Positions 9,790 through 18,786 of a DNA stretch of 64,000 nucleotides are shown in pieces. Source of the stretch: Roseibacillus sp. (lineage in GTDB: Bacteria; Verrucomicrobiota; Verrucomicrobiia; Verrucomicrobiales; Akkermansiaceae); the NCBI GenBank assembly GCA_028821775.1, contig JAPKFB010000011.1, positions 31,468 to 95,467 on the forward strand. Reading direction: 5' to 3'. The position numbers and the translations under genes were made by a program. Positions within the stretch are counted from its first letter, which is position 1, and every line of letters starts with the position of its first letter. The notes beneath the pieces are model-generated. The model was not told the DNA's origin and ran no database searches. It saw only the letters and a program-made list of their open reading frames with translations.

Positions 9790-12417
9790 ATCCGACGCTT
9801 CGCCCTTACAGCTCTCGGAACGATCGCGATCTCAACTGCGGCGGCCGCTCCACTTTCATATTTTCTCCCGGCCAAAGATTACCGGGAGGAGATCCCCCTG
9901 CCTTCGTCTGTCGTTGGGCATGAGATCGGCGCGTGGCACCTGCGACACGATCAACTGGTGGGCTACCTCAAGACCTTGGCCGCGATGAGTGATCGCGTGC
10001 AGTTCGAGGAGATTGGTCGCACCCACGAAGCGCGCCCCCTCGTGATGCTCACCATTTCCTCTCCCGAGAACTTGGCACGCTTGGAGGAGATTCGAAAGGA
10101 ACACCTCCAACTCAGCAATCCCCTCAAGGAGCCAGCCAAGGATCTCGCCGAAATGCCGGTCATCGTGAACATGGGTTACGGCGTGCATGGAAACGAGTCG
10201 AGCGCGTCCAACGCAGCGCCCCTGGTGGCCTATCATCTCGCGGCATCAAACTCGGAGGAGGTGCAAAACCTTCTCGCGACCTCGGTCATCCTGCTCGATC
10301 CCTGCCTCAATCCGGACGGAATGAGCCGCTTCGCGCAGTGGGCGAATTCGCATCGCGGGAAACACCCCATCGCCGATGCGGACAGCCGTGAGCACAACGA
10401 AGTTTGGCCCGGCGGGCGCACCAATCACTACTGGTTCGACCTCAATCGCGACTGGCTCCTGGCGCAACATCCGGAATCGCGGGTACGCCTCCGCAAGTTT
10501 CACAGCTGGCGACCCAACGTGCTGACCGACTTTCACGAGATGAGCAGCGACTCGACCTATTTCTTCCAACCCGGCGTCAAGGCCCGCAAGAACCCCCTCA
10601 CCCCCGAGAAGAATGTGGAACTCACCGAACGATTTGCCAAGTACCACGCCAAGGCCCTCGATGAGATCGGCACCCTCTACTACAACGAAGAACGATTCGA
10701 CGATTTCTACTATGGCAAAGGCTCTACCTATCCTGATGTGAACGGCGGAGTGGGAATCCTCTTCGAGCAAGCCAGTTCCAGAGGACACCTGCGGGAGTCC
10801 GTTCATGGCGAGTTCGACTTCGCCTCCACGATCCGCAATCAGATCCTCACCTCGCTCTCAACTCTCAGGGGAGCAACCGCGATGCGACTCGACTTGCTCA
10901 AGCACCAACGCACCTTCTACCAGTCCGCCCTTGAGTTGGCTCGCGAGGATCCGGTCAAAGGATACCTTTTTGGACATCGACGGGACAAGGCAAGCAATGT
11001 GCGCCTGCTTGAATTGCTGCGCCGCCACCGCATCATGGTGCGCCCTCTGACCAAGAAAGTCGAGGGCTTCACACCTGGCACTGCTTGGTATGTTCCCGCG
11101 CGCCAACCACAGTACCGCCTTCTCAAATCCCTCTTCGAGAAACGCACCCAGTTTGAGGACAGCGTGTTCTATGACGTCTCAGCTTGGAATCTCCCCCTCG
11201 CGATGGGGATTCCCTTCGCGGAAATGACGGAGATCTCCCGAGACGCACTCGGTGCCCCCGTCAAGAACGTGCGCCAGCCCATCCCGATGGTGCCGCCCGA
11301 GACCGAGGTGGCCTACGCCTTCGAGTGGCACGAACAGTTCGCGCCGCGAGCCCTCAATCGCCTGCACCGCGCAAAGATCCGCACCAAGGTCTCGCCCCGC
11401 CGCTTTTCGGCCCATACTTCGAGCGGCAAAGTGAAGTTTGATCGCGGAACCATTCTCATTCCGCTGGGCCTTCAGAAGGGGCCCCAGCACAAGACCATCC
11501 AGCGCATCCTCAAAACGATCGTGACTCGCGATGGGATCACCATCCACGCCCTCTCCTCCGGGCTCACTCCCAGCGGCATCGATCTCGGGAGCCCCAGCAT
11601 GAATACCCTCGAACAGCCCAAGCCTCTTCTCCTCGTGGGCAAAGGGGTGAGCGCATACGAAGCGGGCGAGGTCTGGCACCTCCTCGATCAACGTCACGAT
11701 CTGAACGTCACTCTGGTCGACCTCTCCCGCCTGGGTTCAGTCGACCTCGGCAAGTTCACCCACCTTCTCATGGTGGGCGGAAAGTATGAGCTGAGCGATA
11801 AACGCATTGCCGCGATCAAGCGTTGGATCGAGGAGGGAGGAATTCTCGTCGCCACCAAGTCAGCCGCCAAGTGGGCCAGCGAAAAGAAACTGGGCTCTAC
11901 CAGATTCATCTCTGAGAAGGAAGCGAAAGAGAAGGAGAACCTGCTGACCGCAGAAGACCGGGAGTCCCTTCCGGTCCGGCGCCTGCCCTATGAAGAACAC
12001 CGGCACGACCAAGACTCCAAGCTGACCAAGGGAACGATCTTTTCCACCAAACTCGATCTCACTCATCCTCTCGGTTTCGGACTCACCAGCAGGGACCACG
12101 CGGTGTTCCGGAACAGCAATCTCATCATGCGCCCCGGCGAGGATCCCTACGCAACCGTCGCACAGTACACCGGGACCCCGCTCCTTGCCGGCTACGTGCA
12201 TGAGGAAAACCTGAAAAGAATCAGCGCCTCCGCCGCCCTCATCGCGGAGCGCGTCGGAGACGGCGCCATCATCTCCTTTGTCGATAACCCCAACTTCCGC
12301 GCCTTCTGGACCGGAACGAGCAAAACCTATCTCAACGCCCTCTTCTTTGGATCGACGATTGAGAAGACGGTGAAGGAAGAGGGAGACAAGGACGATGAGC
12401 ATGGGCACCAGCACTAG
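9790..12417 (+). CDS. Exported M14 zinc carboxypeptidase-like protein, start codon unclear
   Basis: This is a protein of about 875 residues. The M14 catalytic domain shows the zinc pair in YGVHGNES (HxxE), with DLNRDW and TDFHEMSSDS further on. The C-terminal part contains a Rossmann or GATase-like segment (KFTHLLMVGGKYELSDKRI). Family members are usually exported. Here the frame upstream of the first GTG (9958) keeps coding for a signal-peptide-like stretch, IRRFALTALGTIAISTAAAA, then continues smoothly into the mature protein. Between the in-frame TAA at 9778 and that leader there is no ATG, GTG or TTG, so I place the start tentatively at ATC (9790). A non-canonical start, a lost start codon or a frameshift are all possible. 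Confidence 0.8.
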   Translation: MRRFALTALGTIAISTAAAAPLSYFLPAKDYREEIPLPSSVVGHEIGAWHLRHDQLVGYLKTLAAMSDRVQFEEIGRTHEARPLVMLTISSPENLARLEEIRKEHLQLSNPLKEPAKDLAEMPVIVNMGYGVHGNESSASNAAPLVAYHLAASNSEEVQNLLATSVILLDPCLNPDGMSRFAQWANSHRGKHPIADADSREHNEVWPGGRTNHYWFDLNRDWLLAQHPESRVRLRKFHSWRPNVLTDFHEMSSDSTYFFQPGVKARKNPLTPEKNVELTERFAKYHAKALDEIGTLYYNEERFDDFYYGKGSTYPDVNGGVGILFEQASSRGHLRESVHGEFDFASTIRNQILTSLSTLRGATAMRLDLLKHQRTFYQSALELAREDPVKGYLFGHRRDKASNVRLLELLRRHRIMVRPLTKKVEGFTPGTAWYVPARQPQYRLLKSLFEKRTQFEDSVFYDVSAWNLPLAMGIPFAEMTEISRDALGAPVKNVRQPIPMVPPETEVAYAFEWHEQFAPRALNRLHRAKIRTKVSPRRFSAHTSSGKVKFDRGTILIPLGLQKGPQHKTIQRILKTIVTRDGITIHALSSGLTPSGIDLGSPSMNTLEQPKPLLLVGKGVSAYEAGEVWHLLDQRHDLNVTLVDLSRLGSVDLGKFTHLLMVGGKYELSDKRIAAIKRWIEEGGILVATKSAAKWASEKKLGSTRFISEKEAKEKENLLTAEDRESLPVRRLPYEEHRHDQDSKLTKGTIFSTKLDLTHPLGFGLTSRDHAVFRNSNLIMRPGEDPYATVAQYTGTPLLAGYVHEENLKRISASAALIAERVGDGAIISFVDNPNFRAFWTGTSKTYLNALFFGSTIEKTVKEEGDKDDEHGHQH

Positions 12418-12469
12418 CACCAGCACCTGCCAAGCTTGACCGCTTCCCGGCTCTCAACCGCTCCAGGGA

Positions 12470-13273
12470 TTAGCTGAGACTTTCCGGAATCGGCTGACCG
12501 GGACGCAAATCAAGATAGTCCGCGGCGTGCTCTCCGCCCTCCCCCCGCACCAGATAGACTGGAACCCAGTGCTCCGCGGTATTCACGCTCACCGTTTTCG
12601 CATTCGCGTAACGCATGGTGTAGGCCGCACGACGGCGGTCACTGGTGTTCGGTTCACTGCCATGCAAAACATAGGAATCGTGAAGAGACAGGCTGCCAGC
12701 CTTCATCTCAAGCGACACCGCGCCTTTCGCCATCTTCTCTGTCACCTCCACGGTGAGACCCAGAAGATCATCCGCCCCCGTGGAGAACTTTTCCATCTCG
12801 GGATAGCCGTCGTGAGTGCAGGGAATGACTTGCATGCAGCCATTCTCGAGATCGGCATCATCGATCGCGAGCCACACCGTTCCCACCTCGGTGCCCTGCA
12901 CGGAATGCCAATAGGTGTTGTCCTGATGCCAGGCGACGGGCAGGCCATCGCCGGGAGGTTTCACGATGAGGTGCGACATGATTAGGATCAGATCCGGCCC
13001 CAGCACAGCCTCCACCGAGTCAAGGACCCGGGGATGTCGGCAGAGCTCCAGCCAGCAGGCCTGCTTGGCGTGCGGCTCGGTCAAATACTCCGGTCGGGCC
13101 GCCACCTCTTTGTGTTCGCCATCCTTATAGACCACCATCGTTTCCGGAATCTCGCGAACGAGTTGATCGAGGTGGGTGCGCACCTCGTCCATCTCCTCGG
13201 ACCTGAGAACCCCTTCAAAGAGACAGTATCCTGCCGTCTTGTATTCCGCCACATCGGTATTTGCCTTGCTCAT
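12470..13273 (-). CDS. Phytanoyl-CoA dioxygenase (PhyH) family protein
   Basis: This 267-residue cytosolic protein has the Fe(II)/2-oxoglutarate oxygenase facial triad: HxD at 116-118 (HQDNTYW) and the distal His at about 204 (VLHGSEPNTSDRRR). The Arg cluster just after the distal His is the likely 2-oxoglutarate anchor. PhyH proteins hydroxylate diverse small molecules, and the substrate cannot be told from sequence. Its ATG overlaps the stop of the upstream gene (ATGA), so the two are translationally coupled. Several PVC genomes carry many PhyH paralogues near exported catabolic genes, which suggests a catabolic role. Confidence 0.88.
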   Translation of the reverse strand: MSKANTDVAEYKTAGYCLFEGVLRSEEMDEVRTHLDQLVREIPETMVVYKDGEHKEVAARPEYLTEPHAKQACWLELCRHPRVLDSVEAVLGPDLILIMSHLIVKPPGDGLPVAWHQDNTYWHSVQGTEVGTVWLAIDDADLENGCMQVIPCTHDGYPEMEKFSTGADDLLGLTVEVTEKMAKGAVSLEMKAGSLSLHDSYVLHGSEPNTSDRRRAAYTMRYANAKTVSVNTAEHWVPVYLVRGEGGEHAADYLDLRPGQPIPESLS

Positions 13274-14595
13274 TTGTTTGTTCTCGTTTTTGCAAACGTC
13301 ATCCTCAAGGAGTTCGCGACCTCCGCAACCGAAATCTTCTCGGAGCGCACCGCGTCTGCAATCCTCCCGGCAATCGCCTTGAACCCGGGCGTTGCAGCGA
13401 CCTCCGCACGGGCAGCGCGCCCTTCCGCCAGGAGATCCTCATTCGATTTCTCCAACTGCGGATAGCGCACCCGCATCCTTGCCTCCGTCACCTCGCGATT
13501 CGCAACCACCATCTGGAAGGCGATCGTTTCCTTCGACTGGGCCCGCGCCTTGGCCAGGGCCAGGTGATACTGCACTTCGGGCAGATCCTTCAGCCTGGGA
13601 TGAAACAGGTGCAGCATCTCAACCTCGGCCCGCTTCAGTTTGTTGATCCCATCGCGCAGGGCCCGGTAGACAGGATCTTCCTCAAGCAAGCGCCTGCGCT
13701 CCAAGTCGATCTTCTTGCGCCGTTCCTTCACCGACCAGAACACCTCCGGATAAGCCTGCGCCGCAAGTTTCTTCATCGCCTCCACCCGGGCAACCTTCTC
13801 CCGGAACTCTTCACTGCTACGATACAACTTGTCCCGCGCAATCGTCTCGCGAACCAGACGCTGCTCTTCCGCATCGTGAGGCAGCCACGGTCGCACCAAC
13901 TGATGCCGGCCGAGCTTCTTGCGGGTGGCCGGCCATCCTTCTCCCTCTCCGCTCGCTGAGGTAAGGCGGACGTCATCAAAGGCCGCTCCAGGCTGATCCA
14001 CCTGAAGGGCAAAATAATCCCGCTCCCGGGCAAGGATGGGATGCCGCCCCACCACCACATGCTCATCATCTCCCACGCGCACCAGGATTTCCGGACCACG
14101 GATCTCCATCATGAACGAGTAGAAGCGATTCCGCTCAAAATGCTGGGCGCACTCGCCATGGATGGTGGGAAAATGAGGCGCGCTCTGGTCCCGGGCGGTC
14201 GTCACTCGAAATCCGTGCGGCCAGAGAATCACCACCGCGTTGTACTTCCCCGGCGTGCCCGTCATGATCCGAATCTCGCTCGCGCCGCGAAAGGCAAACT
14301 TGAGTTCGATGATACAATCGCGATAGCGCGGCTTCCTGATGAACACGCGCCGGTTCTTCCCCGCGACATCTGTCCGGGTCATCGCGCCCTCGGCCACGGT
14401 CCACTCTTCCCGAAAAAACCAACGTTCAGGAATGGCTCCGAGGTTCTCGAAATCATCCGCGACGAGCACCTCGCCGCGCATGCAGAGCAGCGGTTCGAAT
14501 TCGGCCTGCGCAAAAGACCCCTGCGAGATTGAGTGCATCGCAAGAAGCAAAGCGCCTCGGAGGACCGTCATGAACCTGGTTCCACTGCTTGTCAT
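13270..14595 (-). CDS. Exported protein with jelly-roll-like domain and helical C-terminus, unknown function
   Basis: The 441-residue protein starts with a leader (hydrophobic LRGALLLAMHSISQGSFAQA). Residues about 40-210 resemble the concanavalin or DUF1080-like glycan-binding fold (DDFENLGAIPERWFFREEW, FHFTTAR-type strands). The rest (about 220-441) is strongly helical and charged, with probable coiled coil. A second Met at residue 9 (14571) is an alternative start. It is coupled to the PhyH gene by a four-base overlap, so both products may serve one pathway. I do not recognise a characterised homologue. The fold call is inference. Confidence 0.7.
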   Translation of the reverse strand: MTSSGTRFMTVLRGALLLAMHSISQGSFAQAEFEPLLCMRGEVLVADDFENLGAIPERWFFREEWTVAEGAMTRTDVAGKNRRVFIRKPRYRDCIIELKFAFRGASEIRIMTGTPGKYNAVVILWPHGFRVTTARDQSAPHFPTIHGECAQHFERNRFYSFMMEIRGPEILVRVGDDEHVVVGRHPILARERDYFALQVDQPGAAFDDVRLTSASGEGEGWPATRKKLGRHQLVRPWLPHDAEEQRLVRETIARDKLYRSSEEFREKVARVEAMKKLAAQAYPEVFWSVKERRKKIDLERRRLLEEDPVYRALRDGINKLKRAEVEMLHLFHPRLKDLPEVQYHLALAKARAQSKETIAFQMVVANREVTEARMRVRYPQLEKSNEDLLAEGRAARAEVAATPGFKAIAGRIADAVRSEKISVAEVANSLRMTFAKTRTNK

Positions 14596-15023
14596 TTGAT
14601 TTCAGTCTTGGGGAGCGGAAGCTTGGGACCATTTCTTACCGAATCAACCTCCAAGGAGGTCAGGCAGCGCAGGAGACGAACAAAATCGCCAGCCCTTCAT
14701 AACTACGCTGACCGTCCGCCTTCCACGACAATGAATGCTCGTTAAGCTGCCATCCCAACTTGTTGCGGACGGGCTTGGACGCAAGCTCAGTGGGAACCTC
14801 TGCCACTTGCCCAAAATGAATTCCGGGCCGGGAGACCAAGGCAACGATGAGAAAGGATGAGCGTTTCATCCATGACAGTTAAGGAGAGATCCACCTGAAT
14901 GAAAATCCCTACTTCCTGTCCAGAACTCACCCGATTGCAAACGATCCTTGGCAGCACCGCGCAATCACGCATCATCGCACCGATGTCCGGATCTCCCGGC
15001 CTTGCGAGGCCCTTCTTCACTTC
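14596..15023. other. Intergenic stretch, possible remnant reading frame
   Basis: This gap separates a minus-strand gene from the plus-strand DUF885 gene. A 69-codon minus-strand frame (14660-14869) begins MKRSSFLIVALVSRPGIHF, which is leader-like, but it has no recognisable domain and is followed by other short overlapping frames. It may be a decayed exported gene. Promoters for the two divergent units are expected here; I could not pin them down. Confidence 0.3.
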
Positions 15024-16796
15024 ATGAACCCGCTCTCCATGGCACGAAAACTCGCCACCTCTCTTACTGTTACCGCAAGCGCCGGCCTCGCCTCCGCCGA
15101 CTCACCGGAAGACCTTCGCTTCGCGGCCTTCTTTAAGGATTACCTCGAAGACGAATTGCGCAGTCATCCCGTCTTCGCCTCCAATATGGGCGACCATCGA
15201 TACGACCATCAGATCGATGATCTCTCCGCAAAGGCCCGCGCAACTCGCAGCAAAGTGCAACGTGAAACTCTCGCCAAACTCGACTCCCAATTCGACTATG
15301 CGAAATTTTCTCGCCCCCATCAGATCGACTTCGAAGTCTTTCGACACGATCTCGAGGAGAAAATCTGGACCGCCGAAAACGTGCGTAAATTTGAAGACGA
15401 TCCCCGCACCTACAGTGAATATCTGAGCGGGAGCGTGTATCGACTCCTCGCCCAATCAAGCCTCCCCAAGGAGACCAACATCAGAAATGCCATCGCGCGC
15501 ATGCGCCTGCTCCCCGAAGTGATCGAGGTCGCCGAGCGCACCCTCAAGCACCCGCCCCTGCCCGTCCTCGAAACGGGAATCAAGCAACACCAAGGCGTGA
15601 TCTCGTTTTATGAGAAGGGGATCTACGACATGATCGGCGAGTCTCCCCAGCGCGCGGTCCTCGAAGCGACCGCCAATGAATTGCTGATCGCATTGAGGAA
15701 GCACACCCTCTTTCTTGAAGGCGCACTTCGTGCCCGCGCTTCGAAAGAATGGCGACTCGGCAAAGAGAAATTCAACCTCAAACTGCAGTTCGAACTCAAC
15801 GCCAACACCACCGCCGATGAAGTACTCGCTCAGGCGGAAGCTGAATTCGCTCGCGTCACCAACGATCTCTATGTGGTGGCGCGTCAACTGTGGAGCACAT
15901 GCCTTCCGGGAGAGACCTTGCCGGCCGACGACGAAGGGGGGCGCAATGAGACCATAGCCCAGGTGCTGGCGACCATCGGCAGGGAGCACGGCAAACCGGA
16001 GGACTTGACCCGCGACGTAAAGGCTACCGTCGACAAGCTCCGAGCCTTCATTCATGACAAGGACATCCTGCGCCTGCCGGACCCGGATCGCTGCGAGATC
16101 ATGGAGATGCCCGAGTTCCGGCGCGGCAATTCGGTGGCCTATATCCAGGCCGCCCCACCGCTCGATCCCGACAACAGGACAATCTACGCCATCAGTCCCC
16201 CGCCCGCGAATTGGAGCGCAGAACGGGTGGAGAGTTTCCTGCAGGAATACAATCGGCACATGCTTCAGATCCTCACCATTCACGAAGCCTACCCCGGCCA
16301 CTACGTGCAACTGGAATACCACAACCGCGAACAGTCGCTCGTGCGTCGCATCCTGAGATCCGGGGTCTTCGTGGAAGGCTGGGCGGTTTACACCGAGCAA
16401 ATGATGCTCGATCAGGGATACGGCGATGGCGACCTGGCCCTGCGCATGACGCAACTCAAATTCTACCTCCGCGCGGTTGCCAATGCCATTCTTGACCACC
16501 GCATGCATTGCACCGCCATAAGCGATGAAGAGGCGCTCGACTTTCTCATAAATCGCTGCTTCCAGGCGGAGGGTGAAGCGCGGCCCAAGATCATCCGCGC
16601 CAAGCAGTCCTCGGTGCAACTGAGCACCTACTTTGTCGGACGGATGGCGCTCTATCAATTGCGTCAGGAGATCCAACGCGAAATGGGCGCCCAGTTTGAT
16701 CTTGGGCGCTACCACGAAGCCGTGATGGCCCATGGCTCGCTGCCGGTGAAGCACCTCGGCGAACTGGTTCGCAGGCGATTGAAGAAACCGAGATAA
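15024..16796 (+). CDS. Exported DUF885 metallopeptidase-like protein
   Basis: This 590-residue protein has an N-terminal leader (ATSLTVTASAGLASA; a second Met at residue 6 is a possible start). It matches DUF885 throughout. The zinc motif appears as HEAYPGHYVQLEY, a variant of HExxH, followed by EGWAVYTEQMMLDQG, where the Glu would be the third ligand. It ends with the family's ARPKIIRAKQSSVQLSTYFVG segment. Family members are predicted secreted peptidases with few characterised examples. It is convergent with the sulfatase remnant that follows at once. Length and motifs are complete, so the gene looks functional. Confidence 0.9.
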   Translation: MNPLSMARKLATSLTVTASAGLASADSPEDLRFAAFFKDYLEDELRSHPVFASNMGDHRYDHQIDDLSAKARATRSKVQRETLAKLDSQFDYAKFSRPHQIDFEVFRHDLEEKIWTAENVRKFEDDPRTYSEYLSGSVYRLLAQSSLPKETNIRNAIARMRLLPEVIEVAERTLKHPPLPVLETGIKQHQGVISFYEKGIYDMIGESPQRAVLEATANELLIALRKHTLFLEGALRARASKEWRLGKEKFNLKLQFELNANTTADEVLAQAEAEFARVTNDLYVVARQLWSTCLPGETLPADDEGGRNETIAQVLATIGREHGKPEDLTRDVKATVDKLRAFIHDKDILRLPDPDRCEIMEMPEFRRGNSVAYIQAAPPLDPDNRTIYAISPPPANWSAERVESFLQEYNRHMLQILTIHEAYPGHYVQLEYHNREQSLVRRILRSGVFVEGWAVYTEQMMLDQGYGDGDLALRMTQLKFYLRAVANAILDHRMHCTAISDEEALDFLINRCFQAEGEARPKIIRAKQSSVQLSTYFVGRMALYQLRQEIQREMGAQFDLGRYHEAVMAHGSLPVKHLGELVRRRLKKPR

Positions 16797-16849
16797 GACT
16801 GCACCCGGCCGACGAGAGCCGGACCAGGATCAACTCCCAGAAATCCCTC

Positions 16850-17385
16850 ATTCCTTGCGCCGAACGTAGAGGTAGAGCGCACCACGGGGCCTGGGCGCTT
16901 CGCAGAAGTCGAGACAAAGCAGAAGAAGGGCTTGTCGTCCTCATGCTCGATGAACTTCATGACCTCGCTGGAGAGGACGTCACTCGAGAATCCCTCGGTC
17001 GCTTCAAGCACTCCGTTGTAAAGATAAGTCGCGCCAAGAGGGTTGTTGCCCAAGTAATCCTCAAGCTGACCGATGCCCCCGCCCCCGTGAGTAAAGGTTT
17101 CTTGAAAGCCGCGATCCCGGGGGCCAAAGGGATAAGAGTAGCCAAGGTGCCGATTCCCAAAGACCGCCGTGCGATACCCCTGCGCGCCCAGCAAATCAGC
17201 GAGAGTCCGTTCCCTCCCGTGCAGGATCGAATCGTGTTCTGAATCCCGGCCCCCATGAAGTAGCGACCAGGGAGCAGGAAAGCGCGACTCGGGGAGCAGA
17301 ATGGGGGAGCGTGGCAGTTGAGAAAATCGACGCGCTCCTTTGCGAAGGCATCAAAGAACAGGCCTTTCAGGACGCCAGGGAACGG
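16850..17385 (-). pseudogene. Degraded sulfatase gene fragment
   Basis: Two minus-strand frames join into one sulfatase fragment. The first frame has FDAFAKERVDFLNCHAPPF then CSPSRAFLLPGRY, the CxPSR formylglycine signature. A frameshift near the ICWARRG region moves the reading to the second frame: GYRTAVFGNRHLGYSYPFGP, then RDRGFQETFTHGGGGIGQLE, ending at DDKPFFCFVSTSA. After that the similarity stops. Only about 180 of a normal 450-500 residues remain, and both the N-terminal metal-binding part and the C-terminal half are missing. The usual GKWHLG is changed to GNRHLG. The fragment starts next to the FKBP terminator, so a deletion is likely. Confidence 0.82.
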
Positions 17386-17401
17386 TGACTCGCCAGCACA
17401 C

Positions 17402-17430
17402 ACAAAAGGCTCCCGTCAATGGGAGCCTGA
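17402..17430 (-). terminator. Rho-independent terminator of the FKBP gene
   Basis: A perfect eight-base stem, AGGCTCCC at 17407-17414 and GGGAGCCT at 17421-17428, encloses a six-base loop. Read on the minus strand it is followed by TTTTGTGTGTG, a T-rich tail. It sits about 30 bases past the FKBP stop codon. Confidence 0.8.
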
Positions 17431-17459
17431 TTCGTGATTCTGATCTGGCGCGCTCTCCT

Positions 17460-18164
17460 TTACTTCTTCTCCTTGCCTTTGATGGACAGGAGTTCGACTT
17501 CGAAGATGAGGGTGGCATGCGGTCCGATATCCCGTCCGGCCCCTTGCCCCCCGTAGGCGAGCTTGGCAGGAATGGTGAGCTTCCACTTCGAACCAACCGG
17601 CATGAGCTGAAGAGCTTCGGTCCAACCGGCAATCACGCCGCCGACCTGGAATTCGGCAGGCTGCTTGCGCTCCACCGAGCTATCGAAGACCTTTCCGTCC
17701 ATCAATGTGCCATGGTAGTGCACTTTCACGGTGTCGAGAGCGGTGGGCTTGTCGCCAGTGCCGACCGTGATCACTTCGTATTGCAATCCGGACTCGGTAA
17801 CCGTCACTCCTTCGCGCTTTTTGTTCTCCTCGAGAAACTTCTGACCCGCCTCGACATTCGCGAGGGACTTGGCCTTGGCCTTGGCCTCCAACTTGCCTTG
17901 CATCTCGGCTTGGAACTTCTCCATGATCTTGTTGGCATCCGCCTCTGCGATCCTGGAGTCTTTTCCGGCCAGCGCTTCGCGCAGACCCGCGACCATGTTG
18001 TCGACGTTTAATTCGATGCCATCGGCACTAATCGTTTCACCGATGTTCCGGCCGATGAGGTAGGAGGCTTTATCCATGTCGGATTCCAATTTCGGTTCTT
18101 GAGCCATTGCGCTGGGGATGAGGCATACCAAGAGCAAACAGGCTGCGGCAGTGTGTCTACGCAT
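17460..18164 (-). CDS. Exported FKBP-type peptidyl-prolyl cis-trans isomerase
   Basis: This 234-residue protein begins MRRHTAAACLLLVCLIPSAMA, a signal peptide cleaved before Gln22. Residues about 28-115 form the helical FKBP N-terminal dimerisation domain of Mip/FkpA-type proteins. Residues about 135-228 form the FKBP domain (VHYHGTLMDGKVFDSS, VIAGWTEALQLM, AYGGQGAGRDIGPHATLIFEV). It assists folding of exported proteins by proline isomerisation. It is divergent from the flavin reductase gene, 82 bases away, and ends at a clear terminator, so it is probably monocistronic. Confidence 0.95.
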   Translation of the reverse strand: MRRHTAAACLLLVCLIPSAMAQEPKLESDMDKASYLIGRNIGETISADGIELNVDNMVAGLREALAGKDSRIAEADANKIMEKFQAEMQGKLEAKAKAKSLANVEAGQKFLEENKKREGVTVTESGLQYEVITVGTGDKPTALDTVKVHYHGTLMDGKVFDSSVERKQPAEFQVGGVIAGWTEALQLMPVGSKWKLTIPAKLAYGGQGAGRDIGPHATLIFEVELLSIKGKEKK

Positions 18165-18245
18165 GGCGCGGATCCTCTTCAGACGATTCTCAATGTCAAC
18201 ATCGGAAGCATTGTATCGCGCGCAGATTCATCAATACTTCAAGGA

Positions 18246-18776
18246 ATGAAGAGCCTGATTATCTCCTGCAGCTTGAACGGCGACAGCAAAAGCCGGAAAA
18301 TGGCGAGAGAACTGGAGCGCCACTGGCTTGCAGATGAAGCGATGGACCTCGCCGTTCTCGACCTCCGAGACCTCGACCTCCCGCTTTGCGACGGAGGCAG
18401 CGCCTACGGTCATCCCGCCACCCAGCAACTTCAGGCCGCCTTCACGACCGCAGATGCGGTGGTCTTCGCGGCCCCCATTTACAATTATGACATCAACGCT
18501 GGCGCCAAAAACGTGATCGAGCTGGCCGGACGCCATCTCACCGACAAGGTGGTGGGCTTCCTTTGTGCGGCAGGCGGACACCACAGCTACATGTCGGTCA
18601 TGGCGGTCGCCAACAGCCTCATGCTCGATTTTCGCACCATCATCGTTCCCCGCTTCGTCTACGCGGGCGGGGATGACCTTCCCGACGGCGAAGAAGTGAC
18701 CGACGCCATCCGGGAACGACTGGCCAAGTTCGGAGACGAGTTTCAACGAATCGCCCGCGCCCTTCACCACGCCTGA
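18246..18776 (+). CDS. NAD(P)H-dependent FMN reductase family protein
   Basis: I chose the ATG at 18246 (MKSLIISCSLNGDSKSRKMA) because the strand then loop matches the flavodoxin-like phosphate-binding site S-x-S-x-x-S/R. The protein is about 176 residues. It has FAAPIYNYDINAGAKNVIE, a typical flavin-contact loop of the SsuE/ChrR family. Such enzymes reduce flavin or quinones with NAD(P)H in the cytoplasm. An upstream extension to 18099 lacks coding character. It precedes the DUF1501 gene by ten bases and is probably co-transcribed with it. Confidence 0.88.
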   Translation: MKSLIISCSLNGDSKSRKMARELERHWLADEAMDLAVLDLRDLDLPLCDGGSAYGHPATQQLQAAFTTADAVVFAAPIYNYDINAGAKNVIELAGRHLTDKVVGFLCAAGGHHSYMSVMAVANSLMLDFRTIIVPRFVYAGGDDLPDGEEVTDAIRERLAKFGDEFQRIARALHHA

Positions 18777-18786
18777 CCGCTCACAC

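Noticed and set aside
14660..14869. A 69-codon minus-strand frame with a leader-like start
   Set aside because: No domain, no clear ribosome site and overlapping short frames; kept only as a possible remnant in the gap entry.
15456..16754. A 432-codon minus-strand frame opposite the DUF885 gene
   Set aside because: DUF885 is complete on the plus strand; the opposite frame is a codon-bias shadow.
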